Below the pieces are notes generated by a model that was given only the letters and a program-made list of their open reading frames with translations, had not been told where the DNA came from and made no database searches. DNA of 64,000 bases, taken from the NCBI RefSeq assembly GCF_015999335.1, contig NZ_JAEACP010000014.1, positions 81,163-145,162 on the forward strand, written 5' to 3'. The position numbers and the translations under genes are program-made. Origin of the DNA: Tabrizicola soli. GTDB lineage: Bacteria > Pseudomonadota > Alphaproteobacteria > Rhodobacterales > Rhodobacteraceae. Below, one piece after another: positions 18,157 through 27,203 of the stretch. How positions within the stretch are numbered: position 1 is the first letter of the stretch; each line of letters opens with the position of its first letter.

Positions 18157-20769
18157 GTGCCCTACGCCGAATACTACAGCATCAGGAACACCGAGACGGC
18201 CGAGCGTGCCCGCCGCCGCCAGCGGGCGATCGCGCTTGTCATCATGGTGCTGTCCGTGCTTACCGCGAGCATCTCGGTCACCATCTTCGGCACCATCCGC
18301 GAGCAGTTCAACCTCAGCGAGGCTTCGGCCTCGGACAATCGGACCTGGGTGATCGCCCAGCTGCAGGTCGACCTGCTGAACTATACGCTCGCGCTGGACG
18401 TCGCCGCGGCCGATCCGGAGGATGCGGAGCTGCTGTCCCGGATCCGGCGCCAGTTCGACATCCTCTTCAGCCGGATCTCGCTGATCTCGAACGCCCCCGG
18501 CAAAGCGAACGAGACGGTCCGCGCCCGCCCGGAATGGCGGGCGCTGGTCGGTGAGGGCGGGCTGGTCCAGACCGCGCTACCGCTGATCGACGGCCCGGCG
18601 GAACATCTGGCCACCGCGCTGCCCCAGTTGCAGGCCGCCGCCCATTCCCAGCTCGAGCCGATCCGCAACACGGTCGTGGACAGCGTCGCCACCATGATGG
18701 GAGAAGGCGACCGCGCCCGCAGCGATCTGCGCGCGGCGCTCAAGCTTTTCGGCCTCGCGATCCTCTGGCTCTCGATCTGCCTCGCGGGCCTCATGGCCTC
18801 GCTCTACATGCAGGGCCGCCAGCAGACCCGCCATGCCAAGATCCTGGAAATCGCGGTCCACAACCTGCGCACCACGCTGGATTCCTCGCTCGACGCCGTC
18901 ATGCTGGTCAACCGCGGGGGCCAGATCGTCGGGGCGAACCAGTCCTGCCACCGGATCCTCGGCGAGATGGCGCTGGAGTCGCGGCCCTCGCTGACCAGTT
19001 TCCTGCGCAATCCCGGCGACCCGTCGCAGCCGGTGCATTTCGCGGCCCTGATCCCGGGCGAGCGGCGGCGGATCGAGGCGCTGCGCGAGAACGGCACCCC
19101 CTTCCCCGCCGAGATCAGCCTGGCCAGCGCCCGTACCGGCGACGGCCATGACGTCTCGGTGGTATTCCTGCGCGACATCTCGGACCAGGTGACCTACGAG
19201 GAAGGCCTTGCCGCCGCCCGCCACGCCGCCGAAGCCGCGGACGAGGCCAAGGCCCGCTTCCTCGCGGTGATGAGCCACGAGATGCGCACGCCGCTGAACG
19301 GCCTGCTCTCCGCCACCGATCTGCTCGACCGCAGCTCGCCCCTGACCTCCGAGCAGCGGTGGTTCATCGACATCATCCACGACTGCGGCACCACCGCGCT
19401 GGAACAGGTGAACAACCTCCTGCACCTGACGCGGATGGGCAGCGCCGAGGCTGGCAGTTTCCCCGCCGCCGCCGTCTCGCTGCCGCAGACGCTTCTGGCC
19501 ATGGCGCAGCAGTTTAGCGCCGACGCCGCGCGCCAGGGGACCGCCATCACGGTCACTGGCGACCTCAAGCCCGATTTCGCGGTCTCGATCCAGTTGCAGC
19601 CGCTGCGCCGGGCGTTGTCCAACCTCTTGTCCAACGCCGTGAAATTCACCGAGGACGGCACCATCACCCTCCGGCTCGAACGGTTCGCCTCCGACCGGCC
19701 CGGCCATATCGGCCTGCGGATCGCGGTCGAGGATACCGGGATCGGCATCGCCGAAGAGAACCTGGACCGCATCTTCCGCAATTTCGAGACGCTGGATTCC
19801 TCCTTCGCCCGCGTGCACGAAGGCTCTGGCCTCGGCCTCGGCATCGCCAAGCTCTCGGCCGAGGCGCTGAACGGCCGGATCGAGGCCCACAGCCGCCTGG
19901 GCGAGGGCAGCCGCTTCACCCTGGCCTTCGAGGCCCCGCTCGCCGACCTTCCCGCGCGCGAACCCGCCGAGACCGGCCCGGACAGCCTTCACCTGAAGGG
20001 ATATTCCGTCCTTCTGGCCGAGGACAACGCCATCAACCGGGCCTTGATGCGCCGGCAGCTGGAAGGGCTGGGCCTTCAGGTCACCGAGGCCGCCGACGGG
20101 ATCGAGGCCGTGGAACGCGCCCAGGCGCAGGATTTCGACGTGATCCTGATGGATGTCTCGATGCCCCGGATGGACGGCCTCGCCGCGACCGGCCTGATCC
20201 GCCGCGGCCAGCGCCAGCCCGAGGTCCCGATCATCGCCGTCACCGCCCAGGCCTCGCCCGAGCGGGTGCAGCAGTTCCGCGCCGCCCAGCTCAACGACGT
20301 CCTGACCAAGCCCGCCCGCGTCGAAGAACTGGCCGCGATGATCCTGCGCTTCTGCGCGCCCCGCCGCGGCCCCGCCGGGTCCGATCCGGCGCCCGATTAC
20401 ATCGAGCCCGACCTCCTGACGCCCCTGGCCCAGGACGAGATCCTCGCACAGCTGCGCGCCGACATGGAGCCGGCGTTCCTCGCCGGCATGGTCCGCCAGT
20501 TCCGCGAGGACGGCCACGCCTCCATCGCCGCCACCGCCGCCGCCCTCAAGGCCGGCGACCTCGCCCGGGTCCAGGCCCTCTCGCACCGTTTCGCCGGCGG
20601 GGCGGCGGTCCTCGGCCTGCTCGCCCTGCGCAACGCGCTCTGCGACCAGGAAGACGCCGCCCGTGACGGCCAGTCCCAGCGGGCCGAGCAGCTGCAGGCG
20701 GCGATCCCGCCGCTCTTCACCCGCAGCCTCGCCCATCTCGACCGCGCCCTCGGCGTCGCGCGGGCGTAA
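18157..20769 (+). CDS. Hybrid sensor histidine kinase (PAS-HisKA-HATPase-REC-Hpt)
   Basis: Membrane phosphorelay kinase of 870 residues with a GTG start. TM1 is about residues 24-46, a periplasmic sensor spans about 47-193, TM2 about 196-217. A PAS-like region (235-345) is followed by the HisKA box FLAVMSHEMRTPLNG with His374, HATPase N box LSNAVKFTED (491-500) and G boxes DTGIGI and GSGLGLGI. The receiver has Asp666 in VILMDVSMPRMDG and Lys in LTKPA. A C-terminal Hpt domain carries His810 in LSHRFAGGAAVLG. All phosphotransfer residues are present. It lies 10 bp after the periplasmic oxidoreductase-like gene and may feed the divergent LuxR-type regulator. Confidence 0.93.
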   Translation: MPYAEYYSIRNTETAERARRRQRAIALVIMVLSVLTASISVTIFGTIREQFNLSEASASDNRTWVIAQLQVDLLNYTLALDVAAADPEDAELLSRIRRQFDILFSRISLISNAPGKANETVRARPEWRALVGEGGLVQTALPLIDGPAEHLATALPQLQAAAHSQLEPIRNTVVDSVATMMGEGDRARSDLRAALKLFGLAILWLSICLAGLMASLYMQGRQQTRHAKILEIAVHNLRTTLDSSLDAVMLVNRGGQIVGANQSCHRILGEMALESRPSLTSFLRNPGDPSQPVHFAALIPGERRRIEALRENGTPFPAEISLASARTGDGHDVSVVFLRDISDQVTYEEGLAAARHAAEAADEAKARFLAVMSHEMRTPLNGLLSATDLLDRSSPLTSEQRWFIDIIHDCGTTALEQVNNLLHLTRMGSAEAGSFPAAAVSLPQTLLAMAQQFSADAARQGTAITVTGDLKPDFAVSIQLQPLRRALSNLLSNAVKFTEDGTITLRLERFASDRPGHIGLRIAVEDTGIGIAEENLDRIFRNFETLDSSFARVHEGSGLGLGIAKLSAEALNGRIEAHSRLGEGSRFTLAFEAPLADLPAREPAETGPDSLHLKGYSVLLAEDNAINRALMRRQLEGLGLQVTEAADGIEAVERAQAQDFDVILMDVSMPRMDGLAATGLIRRGQRQPEVPIIAVTAQASPERVQQFRAAQLNDVLTKPARVEELAAMILRFCAPRRGPAGSDPAPDYIEPDLLTPLAQDEILAQLRADMEPAFLAGMVRQFREDGHASIAATAAALKAGDLARVQALSHRFAGGAAVLGLLALRNALCDQEDAARDGQSQRAEQLQAAIPPLFTRSLAHLDRALGVARA

Positions 20770-20778
20770 AGTCCGCTC

Positions 20779-21207
20779 TTACCAGTGCCCGACCGAGGCC
20801 ATGCTCACCCAGGGCTCGACCGGCTCCAGCGCCGCCCCCTTCTGCAACAACTCGACCGAGATGTTGTCGGGCGAGCGCACGAAGGCCATCCGCCCGTCGC
20901 GCGGCGGCCGGTTGATCACCACCCCGTTCGCCTGCAGATGCGCGCAGGTGGCATGGATGTCGTCCACCTCATAGGCCAGGTGCCCGAAATGCCGGCTGTC
21001 CGAGGGCAGCCCCTCGTCGCCATCCCAGTTCCAGGTCAGCTCCACCGGGCACTCCTCCTGCCCCGGCGGCGCCATGAACACCAGCGTGAACCGCCCGCCC
21101 TCGTTGTCGTACCGCCGCATCTCCTCCAGCCCCAGAAGCCGGTAAAAGGCCATCGAGGCCTCCAGATCCTTCACGCGCACCATGGTGTGCAGATATCTGA
21201 TCGTCAT
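20779..21207 (-). CDS. gloA: Lactoylglutathione lyase (glyoxalase I)
   Basis: VOC-fold metalloenzyme of 142 residues that isomerises the methylglyoxal-glutathione hemithioacetal. Conserved segments are LHTMVRVKDLEASMAFYRLLG (His8 metal ligand region), LELTWN-like VELTWNWD with a Glu ligand, and HFGHLAYEVDDI (His ligand). The ATG at 21207 follows a strong GGAGGG site by 5 bp; an earlier in-frame ATG would lie before it. The gene is convergent with the hybrid kinase and diverges from thyX. Confidence 0.9.
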   Translation of the reverse strand: MTIRYLHTMVRVKDLEASMAFYRLLGLEEMRRYDNEGGRFTLVFMAPPGQEECPVELTWNWDGDEGLPSDSRHFGHLAYEVDDIHATCAHLQANGVVINRPPRDGRMAFVRSPDNISVELLQKGAALEPVEPWVSMASVGHW

Positions 21208-21287
21208 TCTTCCCTCCGTCTTCCCGTCCATCTTGCGGTATCGCCCCCCCGGTCCGCAAGCTATAGTGGTGCCCGACTCGTAACCAC

Positions 21288-22205
21288 ATGAGGCCCCAGA
21301 TGCCCCTCACCCCCGAACAGACCGCCGAGATCGAGGCCGCAAGGGCCAATCCCCGCCCCACCCTCCGCGCCGTCTCCGAGGGGATGGAGGCCCATCTCTA
21401 CCGCGCCCATCCCGTCCTCGACCACGGTTTCATCCGCGTCATCGACTACATGGGCGACGACAGCGCCATCGTCCAGGCCGCCCGCGTCAGCTACGGCGCC
21501 GGCACCAAGCACGTCCAGAACGACGAGGGCCTGATCCGCTACCTGATGCGGCACTGGCACTCCACCCCGTTCGAGATGTGCGAGGTCAAGCTGCACGTCA
21601 AGCTGCCGGTCTTCGTCGCCCGCCAGTGGATCCGCCACCGCACCGCCAACGTCAACGAATACTCTGCCCGCTACTCGATCCTGGATCGGGAGTTCTACAT
21701 CCCCGAGCCCGCCCAACTCGCCGCCCAGTCCACCGTCAACAACCAGGGCCGCGGCGAGGTCCTGACCGGCGAGGAATCCGCCCGCGTCCTTGCGATGCTC
21801 AAATCCGACGCCGCGCAGATGTACGACCATTACGAGGCGATGCTCTCCCAGGACGGCCAGCAGGGCCTCGCCCGCGAGCTTGCCCGGATGAACCTGCCGA
21901 TGAACATCTACACGCAATGGTACTGGAAGACCGACCTGCACAACCTGATGCACTTCCTCCGCCTGCGCGCCGACCCCCACGCCCAATACGAAATCCGCGT
22001 CTATGCCGAGGCGATTGCGGATTGCGTCCGGGATTGGGTGCCCTTGGCCTTCGCGGCCTTCGAGGACTACCGGATGGGCGGGGTGACACTGTCGGCGAAG
22101 GCGATTGCGGTGCTGAAACGGCGTCTGGCCGGGGAGACGGTGACGCAGGAGGCGTCCGGGATGAGCAAGGGCGAGTGGAGGGAGTTTGTGGAGGTTTGGG
22201 GGTGA
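21288..22205 (+). CDS. thyX: Flavin-dependent thymidylate synthase
   Basis: FAD enzyme that makes dTMP from dUMP using methylenetetrahydrofolate and NADPH. The 305 residues contain the ThyX signature RHR-x7-S ([13 protein letters not shown]), the preceding [15 protein letters not shown], and C-terminal [19 protein letters not shown], all diagnostic. Length fits the alphaproteobacterial type. A second in-frame ATG at 21300 ([11 protein letters not shown]) is an alternative start. No thyA is seen in the window. The final 150 bp are followed at once by a gene of very different composition. Confidence 0.96.
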   Translation: MRPQMPLTPEQTAEIEAARANPRPTLRAVSEGMEAHLYRAHPVLDHGFIRVIDYMGDDSAIVQAARVSYGAGTKHVQNDEGLIRYLMRHWHSTPFEMCEVKLHVKLPVFVARQWIRHRTANVNEYSARYSILDREFYIPEPAQLAAQSTVNNQGRGEVLTGEESARVLAMLKSDAAQMYDHYEAMLSQDGQQGLARELARMNLPMNIYTQWYWKTDLHNLMHFLRLRADPHAQYEIRVYAEAIADCVRDWVPLAFAAFEDYRMGGVTLSAKAIAVLKRRLAGETVTQEASGMSKGEWREFVEVWG

Positions 22206-22243
22206 ATCGCCGACGCGACGTCGCCTTCAAGGTTGTGACATCA

Positions 22244-22783
22244 ATGAACAACGACACAATAATTTCGTGTGATCTTCTCCCAAAGAGAGTGGTCGCTGTT
22301 TTGCAGCGTGCTGGAATAAGAACTATTGGTCAACTAAAGGCCACCATGACGATTGATCCTGATTGGCTGTCCCGAATTCCCGGATTTGGGACTTCTTCTT
22401 TGCTTGCCGTGAAGAGGCTTTTGGAGAGGGTGCGAGGGGAAACAGAGGACTTTGCAAGTCTCCCGAAAAGATTACGAGAAGCTCTCCGCTGCTTATCAAT
22501 AGGTTCGTTGGAAGAGTTGAACGTCTTTCTTGCCGAGAATGGTGCGGCAAGACTCATGCGCGAACCGTATATTGGCCGAGCAATGTTGGGTGTCGCAATT
22601 GAGTTCACCAAGTCACATGGTCTATCACCAATATCCAGTCAACAGAGGATTTGCAACACAGTGGCACGCTGGCAGGCTGGAGTTCTTAACGATAATGACG
22701 CAATGAAGGAGGTTGAGACCGTTTCGCGACTTCTCGACAGGAGCCGTGAAGTCTCTGGCTTATGGGGTTGGCAACTGCCGTAG
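22244..22783 (+). CDS. Orphan protein with two RpoA-CTD-like modules
   Basis: A 179-residue protein of unknown function in a low-GC island. Two similar segments are visible: LLPKRVVAVLQRAGIRTIGQ with IPGFGTSSLLAVKRLLERV (residues 11-64), and LPKRLREALRCLSIGSLEEL with REPYIGRAMLGVAIEF (about 72-125). Each looks like the helix-hairpin-helix DNA-binding fold of the RNA polymerase alpha C-terminal domain (conserved NxGxxxL region replaced by GFGTSSL and YIGRAML). DNA binding is inferred. Frame is open from GTG 22202; ATG 22244 is preferred. The TAG stop is the first part of a REP-like element. Base composition differs sharply from neighbours, suggesting transfer. Confidence 0.7.
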   Translation: MNNDTIISCDLLPKRVVAVLQRAGIRTIGQLKATMTIDPDWLSRIPGFGTSSLLAVKRLLERVRGETEDFASLPKRLREALRCLSIGSLEELNVFLAENGAARLMREPYIGRAMLGVAIEFTKSHGLSPISSQQRICNTVARWQAGVLNDNDAMKEVETVSRLLDRSREVSGLWGWQLP

Positions 22784-22830
22784 GTCGGGGCCTGCCCCGA
22801 CTCCCGATGGCGGGGCAGGCCCCGCCCTAC
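22780..22830. repeat. REP-like hairpin doublet with GTAG/CTAC ends
   Basis: Two adjacent hairpins: 22784-22801 (8-bp arms GTCGGGGC/GCCCCGAC) and 22809-22826 (GGCGGGGC/GCCCCGCC), 7 bp apart, flanked by GTAG on the left and CTAC on the right. GTAG at the foot of the hairpin is the tetranucleotide known to be recognised by E. coli TnpA-REP. The outer bases form the stop codons of both flanking genes. A related doublet lies inside the adjacent transposase gene. Confidence 0.85.
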
Positions 22831-23361
22831 CACACCGCCCCATCCGCATCGCGGTGCCACGACGACCACGGCCACTCCCGCGGATGCCCGACCAAGCCGT
22901 GCTTCACCGGGTTGATCCAGCAATACCGGACATGGTTCGCCAAATCCGCCTCGTCCCGGATGTGATGCTCCCAGAACCGCTTCTGCCAGACGGGCGCTTC
23001 GTCCCGTAGGTCGGGGCCTGCCCCGACTCTGACCCGTCCACCCCGCGCCCCGTACGAATTCCGGGGCAAGTGCGTCGGGGCAGGCCCCGACGCTACGCAA
23101 TTCCCTCGTGAACCGCGCCTTGATCTCGCTCATCCGCCCCGAATAATCGCTGTCGCCCTCCGGCAACGTCCACACGCAATGCATGTGGTCCGGCAGCACC
23201 ACCCAGGCATCGATCGCAAACGGTCGCTTCGCGCGTGTCACCGCCACCGCCTGCCGCAACAGACCGACATGCCGGACCAGCGTATCCGCCCCCCGGTCCA
23301 CCAGATTGACCGTGAAGAACACGCAAGCACCGGGAACCCTGGGGCGGACGTAACTTGACAT
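22827..23361 (-). pseudogene. REP-associated tyrosine transposase (RAYT), interrupted
   Basis: Y1 HUH transposase-like gene in two frames. The N-terminal part starts MSSYVRPRVPGACVFFTVNL and contains the HUH-type motif LPDHMHCVWTLPEGD and RMSEIKARFTREL. The C-terminal part, in another frame, has APVWQKRFWEHHIRDEADL, HVRYCWINPVKHGLV and WPWSSWHRD, all RAYT hallmarks including the catalytic Tyr region. Between them lies a 91-bp REP-like element (23006-23096). Deleting exactly those bases joins TTGC to GGGACG and restores a continuous frame ELRDEAPVWQ. The gene is therefore disrupted by an element of the kind it is expected to mobilise. Confidence 0.88.
23006..23096. repeat. 91-bp REP-like element inserted in the RAYT gene
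   Basis: Begins GTAG and ends CTAC. Contains hairpin GTCGGGGC-CT-GCCCCGAC (23010-23027) and its inverted partner (23074-23091), separated by 46 bp with a smaller CCCCG/CGGGG pairing. The outer 22 bp are inverted copies of one another. Length is not a multiple of three, so it shifts the reading frame of the transposase. Confidence 0.88.
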
Positions 23362-23528
23362 GGCGCCAGTCTGCCCGGGCACGGTTAATGCGGCGTTACC
23401 ATGTGCCACTCAACCCCTTTGCAGGCGCCCCCCGGATATGTTACCACCCGGCAAACGCCCACAGGCAAGCACCTGACAGCAAACGAGAATCCGAAAATGT
23501 CCACCGTGGACAGAAGGACCGTAACCCC

Positions 23529-23855
23529 ATGATCCTCTACGGCATCCCCACCTGCGACACCTGCAAGAAGGCCCTGAAGGCGCTCGAACGGGCCGGAAAG
23601 GACGTCACCTTCCGCGACATCCGGGCCACCCCGCTGACCCAAGGAGAGGTCGACCGCATCGTCCAGGAATTCGGCAGCCGGGCGGTGAACCAGCAGTCCA
23701 CCACTTACCGTTCCTTCAACGATTTCCTGAAGGCCTCCGACCCCGAGGCGCAGCTCATGGCACAGCCGACCGTGATGAAGCGGCCGGTCATCCAGGACGG
23801 GGATCGCTGGTATCTCGGGTGGGACAGCGCGACCGAAGCCGCGCTGACCGCTTAA
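23529..23855 (+). CDS. ArsC/Spx-family thioredoxin-fold protein
   Basis: A 108-residue protein beginning MILYGIPTCDTCKKALKALE, with a CxxC motif (Cys9/Cys12) where Spx/YffB-type ArsC relatives have Cys-x-x-Cys/Ser. VTFRDIRATPLTQGEVDRI and MAQPTVMKRPVI (Arg-Pro-Val site) are the other family blocks. It may be a glutathione- or thioredoxin-dependent reductase, but no ars genes are nearby, so arsenate reduction is not claimed. The in-frame upstream extension crosses the transposase promoter region and lacks similarity. Confidence 0.85.
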   Translation: MILYGIPTCDTCKKALKALERAGKDVTFRDIRATPLTQGEVDRIVQEFGSRAVNQQSTTYRSFNDFLKASDPEAQLMAQPTVMKRPVIQDGDRWYLGWDSATEAALTA

Positions 23856-24058
23856 AGCAGGCGCAGGTCGCCGGCCGACTGCTTGCCGTCGCGGCCCGAC
23901 TGCAGCTCGTAGCCGATCTTCTGGTTGTCGCTCAGGCCCTTCAGCCCGGCGCGCTCGACCGCCGAGATATGCACGAACACATCCTTGCCGCCGTCATCGG
24001 GGGCGATGAAGCCATAGCCCTTGGTCGCGTTGAACCATTTCACGGTGCCTGTCGGCAT
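23852..24058 (-). CDS. cspA: Cold shock domain protein
   Basis: A 68-residue OB-fold nucleic-acid-binding protein. RNP1 (KGYGFIAPD) and RNP2 (DVFVHISAV) motifs are intact after MPTGTVKWFNATKG. Such proteins melt RNA structure; whether this one is cold-induced cannot be told. The stop codon overlaps the last bases of the ArsC-like gene on the opposite strand. A GAGGAG-type ribosome site lies 5-10 bp upstream of the ATG. Confidence 0.95.
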   Translation of the reverse strand: MPTGTVKWFNATKGYGFIAPDDGGKDVFVHISAVERAGLKGLSDNQKIGYELQSGRDGKQSAGDLRLL

Positions 24059-24204
24059 GCCGCTTCTCCTCTCAGAACCCCCCGAGGCGCCATTGCCCCG
24101 GGCCGTGCCACCAGGTCTTCCAGGGCTTCGTTCAGAGAGCCGTGCAGGAATTCTGTCGTCACTGCGGCGATGATGCCGATGATTCGACGAAAATCAAGCA
24201 GCAA

Positions 24205-24218
24205 GGCGCGGACGCGCC
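24205..24218 (-). terminator. Possible terminator of thrS
   Basis: On the minus strand, GGCGC-GTCC-GCGCC followed within 12 bp by TTGATTTT, 45 bp beyond the thrS stop. The stem is short, so the call is tentative. Confidence 0.35.
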
Positions 24219-24262
24219 CTGCCGGGCAACCGCGATGCCCAAAATTCTTGCACCGACAGAAG

Positions 24263-26203
24263 TCAGCCCGGCGGCAGCGCCTCGAAGCCGAAGGCCGCGA
24301 GCGCCGCCTCCAGCGCCATGGTCTCGGTCCGGGTCTCGCCCAGGCGGCGGACGGAAACCGTGCGGCCCTCGACCTCCTGCATGCCGATGGCCAGGATCAC
24401 GGGAACCTTGCCGACCGAATGTTCGCGGACCTTGTAGTTGATCTTCTCGTTGCGCACATCCGCCTCGGCCCGCACCCCGGCCTTGCGCAGGGCCGCCACG
24501 ACCTCATGCACGAAGGGATCGGCGTCCGAGACGATCGAGGCCACGACCACCTGCCGGGGGGCCAGCCAGAACGGCAGCCTGCCGGCGTAGTTCTCCAGGA
24601 GGATGCCGATGAACCGTTCGAACGACCCCAGGACCGCGCGGTGCAGCATGACCGGGCGGTGCTTCATCCCGTCCTCGCCGACGTATTCCGCGTCCAGCCG
24701 CACCGGCAGGTTGAAGTCGCACTGGAAGGTGCCGCACTGCCATTCGCGGCCGATGGCGTCGGTCAGCTTGAAGTCCAGCTTCGGCCCGTAGAAGGCGCCG
24801 TCGCCGGGGTTGATCTCATAGGGCAGGCCCAGCGACTGGATCGCCTTCTCCAGCGCGGATTCGGCCTTGTCCCAGACCTCGTCCGAGCCGACCCGGACCT
24901 CGGGGCGGGTGGAAAGCTTGATGTCGAACTTCTCGAAGCCCAGGTCCTTGTAGACGCCGGAGAGGAGCGCGATGAACCCGGCGCATTCCTGCTCGATCTG
25001 GTCCTCGGTGCAGAAGATGTGGGCGTCGTCCTGCACGAAGCCGCGCACCCGCATCAGCCCGTGCATCGAGCCGCTCGATTCATAGCGATGGCACGAGCCG
25101 AATTCGGCAAGCCGCAGCGGCAGATCGCGGTAGCTCTTCAGACCCTGGTTGAAGACCTGCACATGGCAGGGGCAGTTCATCGGCTTCAGCGCGTTGATCC
25201 GCTTTTCCTTCGCGCCTTCCTCGTCCACCTCGACGATGAACATGTTCTCGCGGTAGGCCTCCCAATGGCCCGATTTCTCCCAGAGAACCCGGTCCACCAC
25301 CTGCGGCGTCTTGATCTCCTTGTAGCCCGCCTGCCGCAGCCGCCCGCGCATGTAGTCTTCCAGCACGCGGTAGATCGTCCAGCCGTTCGGGTGCCAGAAG
25401 ACCATGCCCGGCGCTTCCTCCTGCAGGTGGAACAGCTCCATCTCGCGGCCCAGCTTGCGGTGGTCGCGCTTCGCGGCCTCCTCCAGCATCGTGAGATGCG
25501 CCTTCAGGTCGTCGCGGTTGCGGAAGGCCACGCCGTAGATGCGCTGCAGCATGGGCCGTGAGGCATCGCCCAGCCAGTAGGCCCCCGCGACATGCGTCAG
25601 CTTGAACGCATCCGCCGGCACCTGCCCCGTATGCTGCAGATGCGGCCCCCGGCACAGGTCCTGCCAGTCCCCGTGCCAGTACATCCGGATGTCCTCGCCC
25701 TCGGGGATGCGGTCCAGCAGCTCCAGTTTGAAGGGCTCCTGCCGGCCCCGGTAGTATTCCACCGCCCGCGCCCGTTCCCACAGCTCGGTCCGGACCGGCT
25801 CGCGCGCATTGATGATCTGCTTCATCCGCGCCTCGATGGCGCCCAGATCCTCCGGCGTGAACGGCTCTTCCCGGTCGAAGTCGTAGAACCAGCCCTGGTC
25901 GCGCACCGGGCCGATCGTGACCTTCACCTCGGGCCAGATCTCCTGCACCGCGCGCGCCATGATATGCGCGAGGTCGTGCCGGATCAGCTCCAGCGCCGGG
26001 GCCTCGTCCTTCAGCGTGTTGAGCGCGATCGTCGCGTCACCCGTGATCGGCCAGGCCAGGTCCCAGTGCTTGCCGTTCACCTGCGCCGAGATCGCCGCCT
26101 TGGCCAGCGACGGCGCGATGGAGGCCGCCACTTCGGCAGGGGTCACCCCCGCCGGATACTGGCGGATGTTGCCGTCGGGAAATGTCAGGGAAATCTGGCT
26201 CAT
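24263..26203 (-). CDS. thrS: Threonyl-tRNA synthetase
   Basis: Class II synthetase of 646 residues charging tRNA-Thr. An N-terminal TGS domain ([20 protein letters not shown]) precedes the editing domain with [13 protein letters not shown] and the zinc-site Cys/His, then the catalytic core ([13 protein letters not shown], motif 2 [17 protein letters not shown], motif 3 [15 protein letters not shown]) and the anticodon-binding domain. Length matches the family. The start is chosen from the TGS domain; a long upstream open frame is antisense to the divergent hydrolase. Diverges from the hydrolase by 165 bp. Confidence 0.97.
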   Translation of the reverse strand: MSQISLTFPDGNIRQYPAGVTPAEVAASIAPSLAKAAISAQVNGKHWDLAWPITGDATIALNTLKDEAPALELIRHDLAHIMARAVQEIWPEVKVTIGPVRDQGWFYDFDREEPFTPEDLGAIEARMKQIINAREPVRTELWERARAVEYYRGRQEPFKLELLDRIPEGEDIRMYWHGDWQDLCRGPHLQHTGQVPADAFKLTHVAGAYWLGDASRPMLQRIYGVAFRNRDDLKAHLTMLEEAAKRDHRKLGREMELFHLQEEAPGMVFWHPNGWTIYRVLEDYMRGRLRQAGYKEIKTPQVVDRVLWEKSGHWEAYRENMFIVEVDEEGAKEKRINALKPMNCPCHVQVFNQGLKSYRDLPLRLAEFGSCHRYESSGSMHGLMRVRGFVQDDAHIFCTEDQIEQECAGFIALLSGVYKDLGFEKFDIKLSTRPEVRVGSDEVWDKAESALEKAIQSLGLPYEINPGDGAFYGPKLDFKLTDAIGREWQCGTFQCDFNLPVRLDAEYVGEDGMKHRPVMLHRAVLGSFERFIGILLENYAGRLPFWLAPRQVVVASIVSDADPFVHEVVAALRKAGVRAEADVRNEKINYKVREHSVGKVPVILAIGMQEVEGRTVSVRRLGETRTETMALEAALAAFGFEALPPG

Positions 26204-26368
26204 GGCCGGCTCCTCGTCGGTTTGGCGCCTACGAAACGCCCGGTTGCGGGTGATATGTCGGCGGCTCTCTTGCCCTTGAGCGGGGCCAAAGTCAAGCCAT
26301 GCGCGGAACTTCGCCTTGGGGCCTCCGGCCGCCTCACACGGGCCGCGAAGGCCGATTATACACGGGGC

Positions 26369-27145
26369 ATGACCACCTTCATCACCACGCCCCAGGGCCG
26401 CCATATCGCCTGCCACCGCACCCCCGGCCGCGAGCCCGGGGTGGTCTTTCTCGGCGGCTTCCGTTCCGACATGACCGGCTCGAAGGCCCTGCATCTGCAA
26501 GCCTGGGCCGAGGCGACGGGCCGCGCCTTCCTGCGCTTCGACTATTCCGGGCACGGTGCCTCGCGCGGGAGTTTCGAGGAACTGGCGCTTTCGGACTGGC
26601 GCGAGGATGCGGCCGCGCTGATCGGGCTTCTGACCGAGGGGCCGCAGGTCCTGGTCGGCTCGTCGATGGGCGGCTGGATCGCGCTCCTTTTGGCCCGCGA
26701 CCTGCCCGAGCGGGTGGCGGGCCTGGTCGGCATCGCCGCCGCCCCCGATTTCACCGAGCGGATGTGGGAGGAGATGACCCCGGCCGACCGTTCCACGCTG
26801 CTGGAGACCGGGGTCTTCCACCGCCCCTCGGACTATTCCGACGAGCCTTATCCGATCACCCGCCGCCTGATCGAGGACGGGCGGCAGAACCTGGTGCTGC
26901 AAGGGCCGTTGCACCTGCCGATTCCGGTGCGGCTGTTGCAGGGCACCGCCGATGTGGATGTGCCGACGCCGGTGGCGCTGGGGCTTCTGGACCACATCTC
27001 AAGCCCCGACCTGCGGCTGACGCTGGTCAAGGACGCGGACCACCGCTTTTCCTCGCCCGCCTGCCTGGAGCTGATCACCCGCATGGTGGAGGAGGTGCTG
27101 GTCCTGTCCGCCCCGGCCGAGGTGCAGATTTCGAACGCCAGTTAG
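26369..27145 (+). CDS. Alpha/beta hydrolase (ABHD10-like)
   Basis: A 258-residue serine hydrolase. The nucleophile elbow GSSMGGW (near residue 92) and the oxyanion region [17 protein letters not shown] match the group that includes human ABHD10, a thioesterase/acyl-glucuronide esterase. The catalytic Asp is probably in [11 protein letters not shown] and the His in [10 protein letters not shown]. No signal peptide is present, so it is cytosolic. Substrate unknown. It stands alone between thrS and phaZ. Confidence 0.85.
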   Translation: MTTFITTPQGRHIACHRTPGREPGVVFLGGFRSDMTGSKALHLQAWAEATGRAFLRFDYSGHGASRGSFEELALSDWREDAAALIGLLTEGPQVLVGSSMGGWIALLLARDLPERVAGLVGIAAAPDFTERMWEEMTPADRSTLLETGVFHRPSDYSDEPYPITRRLIEDGRQNLVLQGPLHLPIPVRLLQGTADVDVPTPVALGLLDHISSPDLRLTLVKDADHRFSSPACLELITRMVEEVLVLSAPAEVQISNAS

Positions 27146-27170
27146 CGGGCGGCCCGGCCGGTGGCGGCCC

Positions 27171-27195
27171 GCCCTTGCACTTTTCGCACAAGGGC
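27171..27195. terminator. Bidirectional hairpin between hydrolase and phaZ
   Basis: GCCCTTG and CAAGGGC arms with an 11-base loop that contains TTTT, located between the converging stops of the hydrolase and phaZ. A second GC-rich fold lies just before it at 27146-27170. Confidence 0.45.
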
Positions 27196-27203
27196 GCGCG
27201 ACT

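Noticed and set aside
22784..22826. Ordinary terminator of the orphan gene
   Set aside because: No T-run follows, and the GTAG/CTAC-ended doublet with a second copy inside the transposase gene fits a REP element better.
23529..23855. Arsenate reductase
   Set aside because: The fold matches ArsC/Spx, but no arsB, arsR or acr3 is near and the CxxC motif is shared with non-arsenate relatives.
24263..26995. 910-residue minus-strand frame
   Set aside because: Only 24263-26203 is thrS. The part beyond is antisense to the hydrolase and has no family similarity.
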